From Sungkyunkwania multivorans (GTDB lineage: Bacteria; Bacteroidota; Bacteroidia; Flavobacteriales; Flavobacteriaceae): DNA of 64,000 nucleotides. The notes below the pieces were generated by a model. The model was not told the origin of the DNA. It worked only from the letters and a program-made list of their open reading frames with translations, and did not search any database. Positions within the stretch are counted from its first letter, which is position 1; each line of letters begins with the position of its first letter. This document shows positions 35,613 through 43,513 of this stretch, piece after piece. Location of the stretch: positions 372,001 to 436,000 of the forward strand of contig NZ_JBHTJH010000017.1 in NCBI RefSeq assembly GCF_042675645.1, given 5' to 3'. The position numbers were made by a program, and so were the translations under genes.

Positions 35613-35969
35613 ATGGGAATAATAAGAGTTACCAATATCCAGGTGTATGCCTATCACGGTTGTTTGGTAGAGGAAGGAAAAATAGGAAGTGATTATCGCG
35701 TAGATGTCATGGTGAAAGCCAACCTACAGCCATCGGCAAAAAGCGACAATCTGAGGGAAACGGTAGACTACGTTCATGTAAATCGAATTGTAAAGGAAGA
35801 GATGAGCATTCGTTCTAAGTTACTGGAACATGTTGCTAAACGCATTTTAGACCGGATATTTGATGAAATCGAGATCGCAAAGGAAGCGACAGTGGAAGTG
35901 TCAAAGATCAATCCTCCTATTGGTGGAAACGTAGAGATGGTAACGATAGCGATGTCTCAAACCAGATAA
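35613..35969 (+). CDS. folB: Dihydroneopterin aldolase
   Basis: This folate-pathway enzyme splits 7,8-dihydroneopterin to 6-hydroxymethyl-dihydropterin and glycolaldehyde. It is 118 aa, the usual length. Signatures are YAYHGCLVEEGKIGSDYRVDV (with Tyr/Glu of the active site), DNLRETVDYVHVNRIVKEEM and LLEHVAKRI. It ends just before the tRNA-Arg gene, and the two are probably transcribed together. Confidence 0.93.
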   Translation: MGIIRVTNIQVYAYHGCLVEEGKIGSDYRVDVMVKANLQPSAKSDNLRETVDYVHVNRIVKEEMSIRSKLLEHVAKRILDRIFDEIEIAKEATVEVSKINPPIGGNVEMVTIAMSQTR

Positions 35970-35972
35970 TTT

Positions 35973-36044
35973 GGCCCCGTAGTTCAAGGGATAGAATAGG
36001 AGTTTCCTAAACTCTAGATCCAGGTTCGAGTCCTGGCGGGGCTA
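35973..36044 (+). tRNA. tRNA-Arg (anticodon CCU)
   Basis: A cloverleaf can be drawn in full. Acceptor stem GGCCCCG / CGGGGCT has a G-U first pair. D stem is GTTC / GAAT. Anticodon stem GGAGT / ACTCT carries loop TTCCTAA (anticodon CCT), and T arm CCAGG-TTCGAGT-CCTGG follows. The discriminator is A; CCA is not encoded. It reads AGG codons. Confidence 0.93.
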
Positions 36045-36181
36045 CAAGGTAGCACTGACATGCATGCAAAGCATGAAAAAGCAACGCTTTGGACTCGAGG
36101 TCATATAAGAACTCACATAAGGTAAGTTGACCAAGGGTTGCAAAAAAGAAAATGGATGCTACAAAAGATTAATATTTTTGT

Positions 36182-36189
36182 TACTTTTG
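36182..36189 (+). promoter_or_regulatory. -7 element upstream of tRNA-Cys
   Basis: TACTTTTG matches TAnnTTTG, 17 nt before the tRNA-Cys 5' end. No good -33 TTG is seen. Confidence 0.45.
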
Positions 36190-36206
36190 CCATCCATCAG
36201 AACCAT

Positions 36207-36277
36207 GGCACCGTGGCCGAGTGGCTAGGCAGAGCTCTGCAAAAGCTTGTACAGCGGTTCGAATCCGCTCGGTGCCT
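36207..36277 (+). tRNA. tRNA-Cys (anticodon GCA)
   Basis: Acceptor stem GGCACCG / CGGTGCC, D arm GCCG...GGC, anticodon stem GAGCT / AGCTT with loop CTGCAAA (anticodon GCA), T arm AGCGG-TTCGAAT-CCGCT. The discriminator is U73, the known cysteine identity base. CCA is not encoded. Confidence 0.94.
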
Positions 36278-36281
36278 CAAC

Positions 36282-36314
36282 AAAAAAGCTCCTATAAAGA
36301 AGGAGCTTTTTTAT
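36282..36314 (+). terminator. Terminator after tRNA-Cys (also usable by the LysE gene)
   Basis: Perfect 12-bp stem AAAAAAGCTCCT / AGGAGCTTTTTT (36282-36293, 36301-36312) with a 7-nt loop. T runs on both strands make it bidirectional between the tRNA and the convergent LysE gene. Confidence 0.88.
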
Positions 36315-36322
36315 TATACAAT

Positions 36323-37012
36323 TTAATCTTTCAGCGGATTGATCTTTTCTATTCGCTCTCGCAATCTTTCTTTTTCTTTTGGAAAGAATCCTTGTACCAT
36401 CAATAGTACTCCAAACCCCAGGATGATCAAACTTATCAGCTTTTTTGTCTTGAATATGACCCTAGGTGTAAGTTTACTTTTCAACTTTTTCGCTAGCATG
36501 ATCTTAAATACATCTACAATCAGATAGGTGGCCAAAACGGTAAAAATGAATAACCATACCCCACTTTCTGTCTTTTCTATAGAATTTGCTACGAAAATGA
36601 TGCCTATCCAACCTGCAAGAACCCCGATATTGATGAAGTTCAATAAGAAACCTTTAAGGAAAAGCTGACCATAGTTACGCTTGAAGTCTAGCGTATAGTG
36701 CTCTTTTACTATTCTTCTAAAAGATTGCACCTTTCTATTTTGTATAAAGGATATGATACCGTAAGTTGTAAGTAACACGCCACCAAAGACCAATAGATTT
36801 GGATCGTCTTTGACCTTTTCAACAATCTTACTTGTACTATAAAAGGCGATGGCAATAAAAATGATATCTGCAAAGATCACCCCGAGGTCAAAAGTGATCG
36901 CCGCTCTAAAACCTTTGATCGCACTGGTCTCTAGAAGCACAAAAAATACAGGTCCTATGGTAAATGCCAAAAAGATACCTATGGGAATGGCGACCTGTAA
37001 ATTTTCAATCAT
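36323..37012 (-). CDS. LysE-family translocator
   Basis: This 229-aa integral membrane protein has six predicted helices (about 8-28, 38-60, 68-85, 112-140, 143-165, 188-207). The N-terminus VAIPIGIFLAFTIGPVFFVLLETSAIKGFRAA matches the LysE/RhtB amino-acid exporter signature. The exported compound cannot be told. It has its own promoter and is followed by the tRNA-Cys bidirectional terminator. Confidence 0.85.
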   Translation of the reverse strand: MIENLQVAIPIGIFLAFTIGPVFFVLLETSAIKGFRAAITFDLGVIFADIIFIAIAFYSTSKIVEKVKDDPNLLVFGGVLLTTYGIISFIQNRKVQSFRRIVKEHYTLDFKRNYGQLFLKGFLLNFINIGVLAGWIGIIFVANSIEKTESGVWLFIFTVLATYLIVDVFKIMLAKKLKSKLTPRVIFKTKKLISLIILGFGVLLMVQGFFPKEKERLRERIEKINPLKD

Positions 37013-37035
37013 CGTATCATTTTATAACGTTTAAA

Positions 37036-37043
37036 CAAAGTTA
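37036..37043 (-). promoter_or_regulatory. -7 element of the LysE-family gene
   Basis: Minus-strand TAACTTTG matches TAnnTTTG, 23 nt upstream of the ATG. It lies next to the terminator of the upstream gene. Confidence 0.5.
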
Positions 37044-37060
37044 GGAAAACACCTCATAAA

Positions 37061-37093
37061 AAAAGACCTAAAAGTAATCCTCTTAGGCCTTTT
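37061..37093 (-). terminator. Terminator of the DUF2807 gene
   Basis: Minus-strand stem AAAAGGCCTAA / TTAGGTCTTTT with one G-U pair (37083-37093, 37061-37071), 11-nt loop and a T-rich tail. Confidence 0.75.
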
Positions 37094-37113
37094 CATATTT
37101 TATATCTTCTCCC

Positions 37114-37794
37114 TTAGTCCATTTCAATGATCTTTCCTCCCAGAAAGGTCTTTTTGTCGATCACCTTAGGTTTACCATGGATACGTACTGTTCCACCTGC
37201 TCTAACCCTTGCTTCTACCAACTCGGAGGCATTTACATATCCGGTACCGCCAGCATTGACTCTTATATAGCTTTGTTCTGTTTTTAAACGATCTCCCTCA
37301 TATTGTCCACCACTAGTGATGATAACATCCTGGGTGATGGAATCTCCGGTAGCTTCGATCTTGCCACCACTGGTTGATAACACATCGACCTTCTGAGTAT
37401 CTAGTCTCACATTCATTTCGGCACCTTCTTGTGCCTTCAACTCAATGGATGTTTGTTCTATGACATCCTCAGACGAAAGAAAGGCATTCTCATTGACATC
37501 GATCACATCGAGACGATCTTTATAATAGATTTCAACAAAGCTCCGATGCCCAGTGAATACTTTGTCTATTTCCATGCGGACCTTTAGTCGACCATTCCTA
37601 ATAACCAATGCGACATCACTGATATCTTCACCAGAAATGACCGCTTTATTCTCGTCCGCCTTGATCAATGTTACCGAAATACCATCGAAGACTTTTATTT
37701 CGTTGAAATCTTCAAGTTGAACCGTTTTTGAAGAGTCTTGCGCAGTTACCATTGCACTACAGGCTAAGGCTATAAATACTAAGATTTTTTTCAT
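37114..37794 (-). CDS. Secreted DUF2807 (head-GIN domain) protein
   Basis: This is a 226-aa protein from the ATG at 37792-37794, chosen because it gives the signal peptide MKKILVFIALACSAMVTAQ. The longer frame upstream has no such sequence. The mature part is a DUF2807 beta-helix: EDFNEIKVFDGISVTLIK near the N-terminus, then repeated strands with GG turns (TSGGKIEATGDS, TSGGQYEGDRL, NAGGTGYVN, RAGGTVRIHGKP), ending FLGGKIIEMD. Members are common surface or periplasmic proteins in Bacteroidota and lack a defined role. Confidence 0.83.
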   Translation of the reverse strand: MKKILVFIALACSAMVTAQDSSKTVQLEDFNEIKVFDGISVTLIKADENKAVISGEDISDVALVIRNGRLKVRMEIDKVFTGHRSFVEIYYKDRLDVIDVNENAFLSSEDVIEQTSIELKAQEGAEMNVRLDTQKVDVLSTSGGKIEATGDSITQDVIITSGGQYEGDRLKTEQSYIRVNAGGTGYVNASELVEARVRAGGTVRIHGKPKVIDKKTFLGGKIIEMD

Positions 37795-38009
37795 TGTGAT
37801 AATGTTTTTTAAGAGAGATGAATTTTCAAACAGATCGTTACAATAACCATTCCAAATTTCCAAAAATAACACATTGATGGCATGTTGGGAAATATCATTT
37901 GTATAGTGATGGCATGTTCCTATGAAAGAAGTTTCGATAACCCTCATAGCATTCTTTCATATACATAAAGATACGTCTAAAAATTCATTCTGGATGCTCG
38001 AAAGACCGC

Positions 38010-40202
38010 TTAAAAGTCCTCTCGTTTTCCTAGTAATTCAAAATCCAAATGTCGTTTTACCAGATCGGTATTCTTCACCTTTACCACAACTTCATCACCC
38101 AATTGATACATGTTTTTGGTAACTTCACCTACCAATGCATATTGTTTTTCATCAAAGGTGTAATAGTCATCCTTGATATCCCTGATGCGCACCATTCCCT
38201 CACATTTATTTTGAATGATCTCTACATAGATTCCCCATTCTGTAACTCCAGAGATCACCCCCAAGAACTCCTGGTCCTTGTGATCTTCCATAAATTTCAC
38301 CTGCATATATTTGATAGAGTCTCGTTCGGCATTTGCAGCCAGTGCCTCCATATTGGACGAGTGCTCACATTTTTCCTCATATTCGGATTCTTTTACCGAT
38401 TTTCCACCATCTAAATAATGCTGTAGCAATCGATGCGCCATAACATCGGGATAACGACGAATAGGCGATGTAAAATGCGAATAATAATCAAAGGCCAATC
38501 CGTAATGGCCGATATTCTCTGTGGTATATTTTGCCTTGCTCATACTTCGTATTGCAAGCGTATCTACCAAATTTTGTTCTCCCTTTCCTTTTACCTCGTC
38601 CAAAAGATTGTTCAATGAACTGGTGATCGTTTTTCTATCGCGTAGATCAAGTTTATATCCAAATCGTGAGATCACCCCATTCAATGCAAACAATTTATCC
38701 TCATTGGGTTCATCGTGTACCCGATATACGAAGGTCTTCTTTGGTCGCTGCTTTCCGATAAATTCAGAGACCTTTCTGTTGGCCAACAACATAAACTCCT
38801 CGATCAACTTGTTGGCATCCTTAGAGGTCTTAAAATACACTCCTACCGGCACGTGGTCCTCATCTAAATTGAATTTCACCTCAACCTTATCAAAAGAGAT
38901 GGCTCCATTTTGCATACGTTTTTTCCGCATGGTCTTTGCAAGCTCATCTAACTTTAGAGTCGCCTCTACGATTGGTTTGGATACTTTATAATCATTTCCC
39001 GTCAATGAAATAGCTGCAGGAATCGCATCTTCTTGCGTTTCAATGATATGTTGAGCTTCCTCATACGCAAATCGTTGATCCGAATAGGTGACGGTCCTTC
39101 CAAACCATTCGTCAACAACATGGGCTTTATCATTAATTTCAAAAACTGCTGAAAATGTATATTTTTCTTCATGCGGACGTAATGAACACGCACCATTGGA
39201 TAGTATCTCTGGTAACATAGGGACAACCCTGTCCACCAAATACACAGAGGTAGCTCGGCTATAGGCTTCGTCGTCCAAAAGTGTACCGGGCTTTAGGTAG
39301 TGTGATACATCTGCAATATGAATACCAACCTCGTAGTTTCCATTTTCCAAGATTCTAAAGGACAAAGCATCGTCAAAATCCTTTGCATCTTTTGGATCGA
39401 TCGTAAACGTAAGTACATCGCGCATGTCTCTACGCTTCTTGATCTCTTCTTCGGTAATGGAGGTATCCAATTTATCGGCATCGTGTTCTACTTCTTCAGG
39501 AAAACGATACGGAAGACCGTACTCTGCAAGGATGGCATGTATCTCTGTATCATGTTCTCCAGGTCGTCCAAAGGTCTCGACGATCTTTCCGAATGGAGAA
39601 TCTGCCTTTTCTGGCCAGTCTTTGATCTCTACCAAGACCTTATCACCGTCCTCTGCACCATTCAATTTACTCTTAGGAACAAAGATATCCGTATACATTC
39701 TTATATCTGAAGGTCTTACGAAACCAAAATTCTTTTGAAGCTGAAGGACACCCACAAAGGTCATCTTGGCCCTTTTGAAGATCTGATTGATCTCACCTTC
39801 CATCTTTTTGCTTTTTCTCCGCGGGTAAACATACACTTCCACCTCATCTCCATGCATCGCCTTGTTCAATTTGTTGAACGGAACAAATACATCCTGGTCG
39901 AGCTCATCACATACTACATACGCATTTCCTCTACTGGTTACATCGACAACTCCATGAAAATAATTTTGTGAAGGGATGACCCTGAATCGGCCACGTTCTA
40001 CCTCCTCGATACGTTCTTTCGCCGCTAACTGACTTAATCGCTTAATGATCAGGTTTCTTCCAGCAGTATCGGTGATGCCAAGCTTTGAGGCTATTTGCTT
40101 ATAATTAAAGGACTTTTTAGGCTCTTTTTCTAAGACGCCGAAGATTCCTTGGGTGATCTCCTTTTGTTTCCCTTTTTGGGATCTCTTTTTCTTTCTATTC
40201 AT
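38010..40202 (-). CDS. rnr: Ribonuclease R
   Basis: This 3'-5' exoribonuclease degrades structured RNA. It is 730 aa with the complete order: N-terminal HTH-like domain (about 20-75), two cold-shock OB domains (about 75-235), the RNB catalytic domain (about 260-590) and a C-terminal S1 domain (about 640-725). The catalytic Asp cluster is visible in TFTIDPKDAKDFDDALS. GLAFDYYSHFTSPIRRYPDVMAHRLLQ is the RNB signature. The Lys-rich N-terminal tail is usual for the family. Confidence 0.95.
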   Translation of the reverse strand: MNRKKKRSQKGKQKEITQGIFGVLEKEPKKSFNYKQIASKLGITDTAGRNLIIKRLSQLAAKERIEEVERGRFRVIPSQNYFHGVVDVTSRGNAYVVCDELDQDVFVPFNKLNKAMHGDEVEVYVYPRRKSKKMEGEINQIFKRAKMTFVGVLQLQKNFGFVRPSDIRMYTDIFVPKSKLNGAEDGDKVLVEIKDWPEKADSPFGKIVETFGRPGEHDTEIHAILAEYGLPYRFPEEVEHDADKLDTSITEEEIKKRRDMRDVLTFTIDPKDAKDFDDALSFRILENGNYEVGIHIADVSHYLKPGTLLDDEAYSRATSVYLVDRVVPMLPEILSNGACSLRPHEEKYTFSAVFEINDKAHVVDEWFGRTVTYSDQRFAYEEAQHIIETQEDAIPAAISLTGNDYKVSKPIVEATLKLDELAKTMRKKRMQNGAISFDKVEVKFNLDEDHVPVGVYFKTSKDANKLIEEFMLLANRKVSEFIGKQRPKKTFVYRVHDEPNEDKLFALNGVISRFGYKLDLRDRKTITSSLNNLLDEVKGKGEQNLVDTLAIRSMSKAKYTTENIGHYGLAFDYYSHFTSPIRRYPDVMAHRLLQHYLDGGKSVKESEYEEKCEHSSNMEALAANAERDSIKYMQVKFMEDHKDQEFLGVISGVTEWGIYVEIIQNKCEGMVRIRDIKDDYYTFDEKQYALVGEVTKNMYQLGDEVVVKVKNTDLVKRHLDFELLGKREDF

Positions 40203-40350
40203 TCAATCTTTTCAAAAAATATAATTCTCGGTGAATGTACGAAATTTAATCACGAGCTATAGGTTAAACAATTTTCTTAAAATTTTATTAAAAAAAGTGT
40301 AACAACTCTGTATTTCTTTCGTCTATATAAAACACAACCACTGATTTACC

Positions 40351-40521
40351 TTGAAACGAGCCTATAAAATAATCATTCTCTTTGTAGTGATATTCCTTCT
40401 CGGATTATTCTCTTTCATCTCGTATATCAATTATTCCTACGACAAGACCGAAGCTAATAAAGCCGCGGACACCATTAAGAAATCTGGAAAAGATTCAAAT
40501 AGTTCTTATTATTTCAATTAG
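40351..40521 (+). CDS. Small single-span membrane protein with TTG start
   Basis: This is a 56-aa frame: Met(TTG)-KRAYKIIILFVVIFLLG, one hydrophobic helix at about residues 5-26, then a charged tail with YDKTEANKAADTIKKSGKDSNSSYYFN. The positive N-terminus and polar tail predict an N-in anchor with the tail outside. The start is TTG; no in-frame ATG or GTG lies upstream before a stop, and the next Met would remove the anchor. I do not recognise a family. It sits between rnr (divergent) and the DUF2007 gene. It is supported only by composition, so confidence is moderate. Confidence 0.5.
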   Translation: MKRAYKIIILFVVIFLLGLFSFISYINYSYDKTEANKAADTIKKSGKDSNSSYYFN

Positions 40522-40556
40522 CTTTTTTTGTACATTTAAGATACTAAAGACAGCTA

Positions 40557-40799
40557 ATGAAAAACTTTGTCGTCATAGCAACCTACACCTATCCTTTTGA
40601 GTACGCGGTTCTTAAAACGCTGCTAGCATCAGAAGACATACGATTCATATTTGAAAATGAAACAATGGTACAGGTATCGCCATTTTACTCAAATGCCTTG
40701 GGAGGAATTCATTTAAAAGTTCATCCCAATGACGTGGCGGCAGCAATGGCGATCATCGATCGCCTCAATACAGACTTCTTTCCGCTTCAAATCGTATAA
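40557..40799 (+). CDS. DUF2007-like small protein
   Basis: This 80-aa soluble protein fits the DUF2007 'putative signal-transducing protein' family: KNFVVIATYTYPFEYAVLKTLLASEDI, then FENETMVQVSPFYSNALGGIHLKVHPNDV and AMAIIDRLN. Members are about 70-90 aa with a ferredoxin-like fold, and the role is unknown. It may be co-transcribed with the 56-aa membrane protein upstream (gap 35 nt). Confidence 0.75.
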   Translation: MKNFVVIATYTYPFEYAVLKTLLASEDIRFIFENETMVQVSPFYSNALGGIHLKVHPNDVAAAMAIIDRLNTDFFPLQIV

Positions 40800-41319
40800 G
40801 CTTTTTCATTCCATTATCTCTTCCATATTTCAAATCTCTGAGATCAAAAATATCCCAGTTGTCAACAATATATTTTAATCTCATTTTTTTTCTATTTAAT
40901 TAAAATTAAAAATGATGATGATGATGTAATGTGAATAGATGGAAAAACTTTTCTCCATTTCACTTTGATAAATTGTTGTTAGCATACCATCAAATAAAAT
41001 GAACACCTTATTTACAGTCTAAATCACTGATTTTCTGTAATTATCATAGAATTCTAAACAATTGTCAACAACAGAAATTAACAGACGAATTTTGATATTA
41101 TTATTGCATGCTAATGTTGATAACCAAAAAATGATCATTGAAAACTCAACTAGAAATTGATGACATAAAAGTTGGAAATTAAGTTTGGATCTGAGTATGA
41201 AAAAATAATCTGAGCTTTCAAAAAAAAGTTATTGCCAACAATTAAAAATAGTTAACATGTATTTCACAGCTTAAGAACAATGATTTGGAGTTTGCCTTTT
41301 TTGATCAGGAAAGAGAATA
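40800..41319. other. Long AT-rich intergenic region with DnaA-box-like 9-mers
   Basis: No gene is seen in this roughly 520-nt stretch. It holds TTGTCAACA at 40859-40867 and 41062-41070, TTGCCAACA at 41232-41240, and TGTTGATAA (TTATCAACA on the other strand) at 41115-41123. It also has a T/A run with a GATGATGATGATG tract around 40885-40930. To the left most genes point left, and just right of it genes point right. It may be an origin-type region (see findings) or simply regulatory DNA. Confidence 0.4.
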
Positions 41320-41353
41320 TTGATACAATAATAGTGGGTAATTAGTACCTTTG
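41320..41353 (+). promoter_or_regulatory. Promoter of rpiB
   Basis: TTG (41320-41322), 23 nt, then TACCTTTG (41346-41353), 26 nt before the rpiB ATG. Confidence 0.65.
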
Positions 41354-41379
41354 TAACTAACCAAAATAATGTTAAAAAA

Positions 41380-41811
41380 ATGAAGATTTCCATTGGCAAC
41401 GATCATGCAGGTACTGATTATAAATTTGCGATCATCGAATTTTTACAAACCAGAGATATACAAGTAGAGAACTACGGTACCGACGCTAATGATAGTGTAG
41501 ATTATCCCGATTTTGTACATCCAGTGGCATCTGATGTGGCTGACGGGAAAGTCGATTATGGAATTATCATATGCGGTAGTGGGAATGGTGCATCAATGAC
41601 AGCCAATAAACATCAGAAGGTTCGAGCTGCCTTATGCTGGACCTCAGAAATTTCCGCGCTAGCGCGCCAACATAATGATGCAAATATTTTAAGTATTCCT
41701 GCAAGATTTACCTCCCTCCCACAGGCGATTGATATGGTAAAGACGTTTTTAGATACCGAATTCGAAGGAGGAAGGCACCAACGAAGAGTGGAGAAGATAG
41801 CTTGTTCGTGA
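41380..41811 (+). CDS. rpiB: Ribose-5-phosphate isomerase B (RpiB/LacAB family)
   Basis: This enzyme interconverts ribose-5-phosphate and ribulose-5-phosphate. It is 143 aa. The signatures are SIGNDHAGTDYKFAI at the N-terminus and the active-site region GIIICGSGNGASMTANKH with the catalytic Cys near residue 66, followed by RAALCWTSEISALARQHNDANIL. It has its own promoter and appears monocistronic. Confidence 0.93.
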   Translation: MKISIGNDHAGTDYKFAIIEFLQTRDIQVENYGTDANDSVDYPDFVHPVASDVADGKVDYGIIICGSGNGASMTANKHQKVRAALCWTSEISALARQHNDANILSIPARFTSLPQAIDMVKTFLDTEFEGGRHQRRVEKIACS

Positions 41812-42006
41812 CCAGCATTGTAAGCAATGACAAGCGCAAAAAAGACGAACAGTTGGAATTTAATCCACGCTTCATTGTCACCTTTTTGAAGATACGAGCG
41901 GTTTGAAAACACCGATCTTCCAATTTTGATCAAGGGAATACACAGACAATACAATAGTATTGCATAGTTAAATGCGATTAATTTGTACTAACTTACATAG
42001 ATAAAG

Positions 42007-42924
42007 ATGGGACATTCGCACGCGCATAATCATTCGCATCGTCACGGGGATATCAAGGGAAAGAACTTGCTCATTTCCATTCTCCTAAATATACTTATCA
42101 CGGTAGCTCAGGTCATTGGTGGTATCATATCTGGCAGTCTCGCGTTGCTGTCCGATGCGCTTCATAATTTTAGTGATGTTCTTAGCTTGGTGATCAGTTA
42201 TATCGCAAACATTCTTAGCAAGAAGGCAGCTTCTACCAATAAGACATTTGGTTATAAAAGAGCAGAGATCATCGCTGCCTTTATCAATGCATCAACCTTG
42301 GTGATCGTCGCCATATTATTGATAATCGAAGCGATAGATCGCTTTACCGAACCACAGGAGATAGCATCGGAATTAGTGATTTGGTTGTCACTGCTGGGAA
42401 TTATTGCCAACGGAATAAGTGTATTGTTATTAAGGAAAGATTCGGATTCCAACATGAACATGCGTTCGGCCTATCTTCATCTATTAACGGATATGTTAGC
42501 AAGTGTGGCAGTGCTCATCGGGGGACTAATGATGAAATATTTTGAGGTCTATTGGATCGATGCCCTACTAACGGTAATCATTGCTTTATACCTCATCTAC
42601 GTAGGATATGACCTGCTGAAAACGTCGACCCGCGTATTAATGCTATTTACCCCTACAGAAATTCAAGTAAATGACATTGTAGCCAAAGTTTGTGAGATCG
42701 AAGGAATAAAGAATATGCACCATGTTCATATCTGGCAGTTAAATGAAGATGAGGTGCACCTCGAAGCGCATTTGGATTTTGAGAACAATATCAATTTATC
42801 TGAATTTGATGAAAAGCTCGATGCGATCGAAGAATTGCTCTATCACGATTTTGGGATCAATCACGTAAATATTCAGCCAGAATATGGCAAGTGTGATAGT
42901 AAGGACCTCATTGTTCAAGATTGA
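42007..42924 (+). CDS. Cation diffusion facilitator (CzcD/ZnT-like zinc exporter)
   Basis: This 305-aa secondary transporter exchanges Zn2+ (or Cd2+/Co2+) for protons. A His-rich N-terminus (HSHAHNHSHRHGD) is followed by six predicted membrane helices. The zinc sites are visible as HxxxD in DALHNFSD (TM2) and in HLLTD (TM5). The cytoplasmic C-terminal domain has HVHIWQLNEDEVHLEAHLDF. This is the standard CzcD-like length and layout. The ElaA-like gene follows on the same strand. Confidence 0.93.
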   Translation: MGHSHAHNHSHRHGDIKGKNLLISILLNILITVAQVIGGIISGSLALLSDALHNFSDVLSLVISYIANILSKKAASTNKTFGYKRAEIIAAFINASTLVIVAILLIIEAIDRFTEPQEIASELVIWLSLLGIIANGISVLLLRKDSDSNMNMRSAYLHLLTDMLASVAVLIGGLMMKYFEVYWIDALLTVIIALYLIYVGYDLLKTSTRVLMLFTPTEIQVNDIVAKVCEIEGIKNMHHVHIWQLNEDEVHLEAHLDFENNINLSEFDEKLDAIEELLYHDFGINHVNIQPEYGKCDSKDLIVQD

Positions 42925-42994
42925 GGAATAACTTTTTTTGTGGACCTATGGATTATGAGATATATTGTGGTGTTGGATACCTAAATCGCCTTAT

Positions 42995-43447
42995 ATGAAG
43001 TATCAATTGCAGTGGCATGTAAAGAAGTTTGAAGAGCTATCCTTAGATGAACTCTATCAAATAATGAAATTGCGCAGTGAGGTCTTCGTTGTCGAACAGG
43101 ATTGCGTCTATCTAGACCTTGATGATAAAGATGGCAAGGCACTACATATTTTTGGTGTTGGTGGCGGAAAAATTCGCGCTTACGCGCGTCTATTCAACAA
43201 AGGGACCTACTTTGATCAAGCAAGTCTTGGAAGGGTAGTGGTCCCATACGAAGACAGGAATTACGGCTATGGCCACGAATTGATAGAAGAATGCATCAAG
43301 GCAATAAGATCAAACTACGGCACGACTGAAATTAAGATATCGGCTCAGACCTATCTCAGGAAATTCTACGAAAGTCACAGGTTCCAAAAAGTTGGGGAAG
43401 AGTACCTGGAAGATGGAATTCCACACATTGCCATGATAAAAGAATAG
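42995..43447 (+). CDS. ElaA-family GNAT acetyltransferase
   Basis: This 150-aa GNAT-fold protein begins at the ATG at 42995, which gives MKYQLQWHVKKFEELS, the usual ElaA start; upstream codons read through CDF 3' sequence and are not family-like. Signatures are LYQIMKLRSEVFVVEQDCVY, LGRVVVPYEDRNYGYGHELIEECI (acetyl-CoA binding) and YLRKFYESHRFQKVGEEY. The acceptor substrate is unknown. It lies about 70 nt after the CDF transporter. Confidence 0.88.
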   Translation: MKYQLQWHVKKFEELSLDELYQIMKLRSEVFVVEQDCVYLDLDDKDGKALHIFGVGGGKIRAYARLFNKGTYFDQASLGRVVVPYEDRNYGYGHELIEECIKAIRSNYGTTEIKISAQTYLRKFYESHRFQKVGEEYLEDGIPHIAMIKE

Positions 43448-43513
43448 TGCCTCTCTGAAAAATCATGAGATCAGAGAAGCACCACTTGTAGTTATTAAGA
43501 TTTTCCTAGCCTA

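Noticed and set aside
36138..36406. Short frames across the tRNA-Cys region
   Set aside because: They read through the tRNA cloverleaf and terminator.
40905..40925. GATGATGATGATG tract as a microsatellite repeat of interest
   Set aside because: Four units only; too short to support phase variation and not within or next to a promoter.
41808..41909. 33-codon frame after rpiB starting with GTG
   Set aside because: Short, poorly composed and overlaps the rpiB stop; no promoter or conserved motif.
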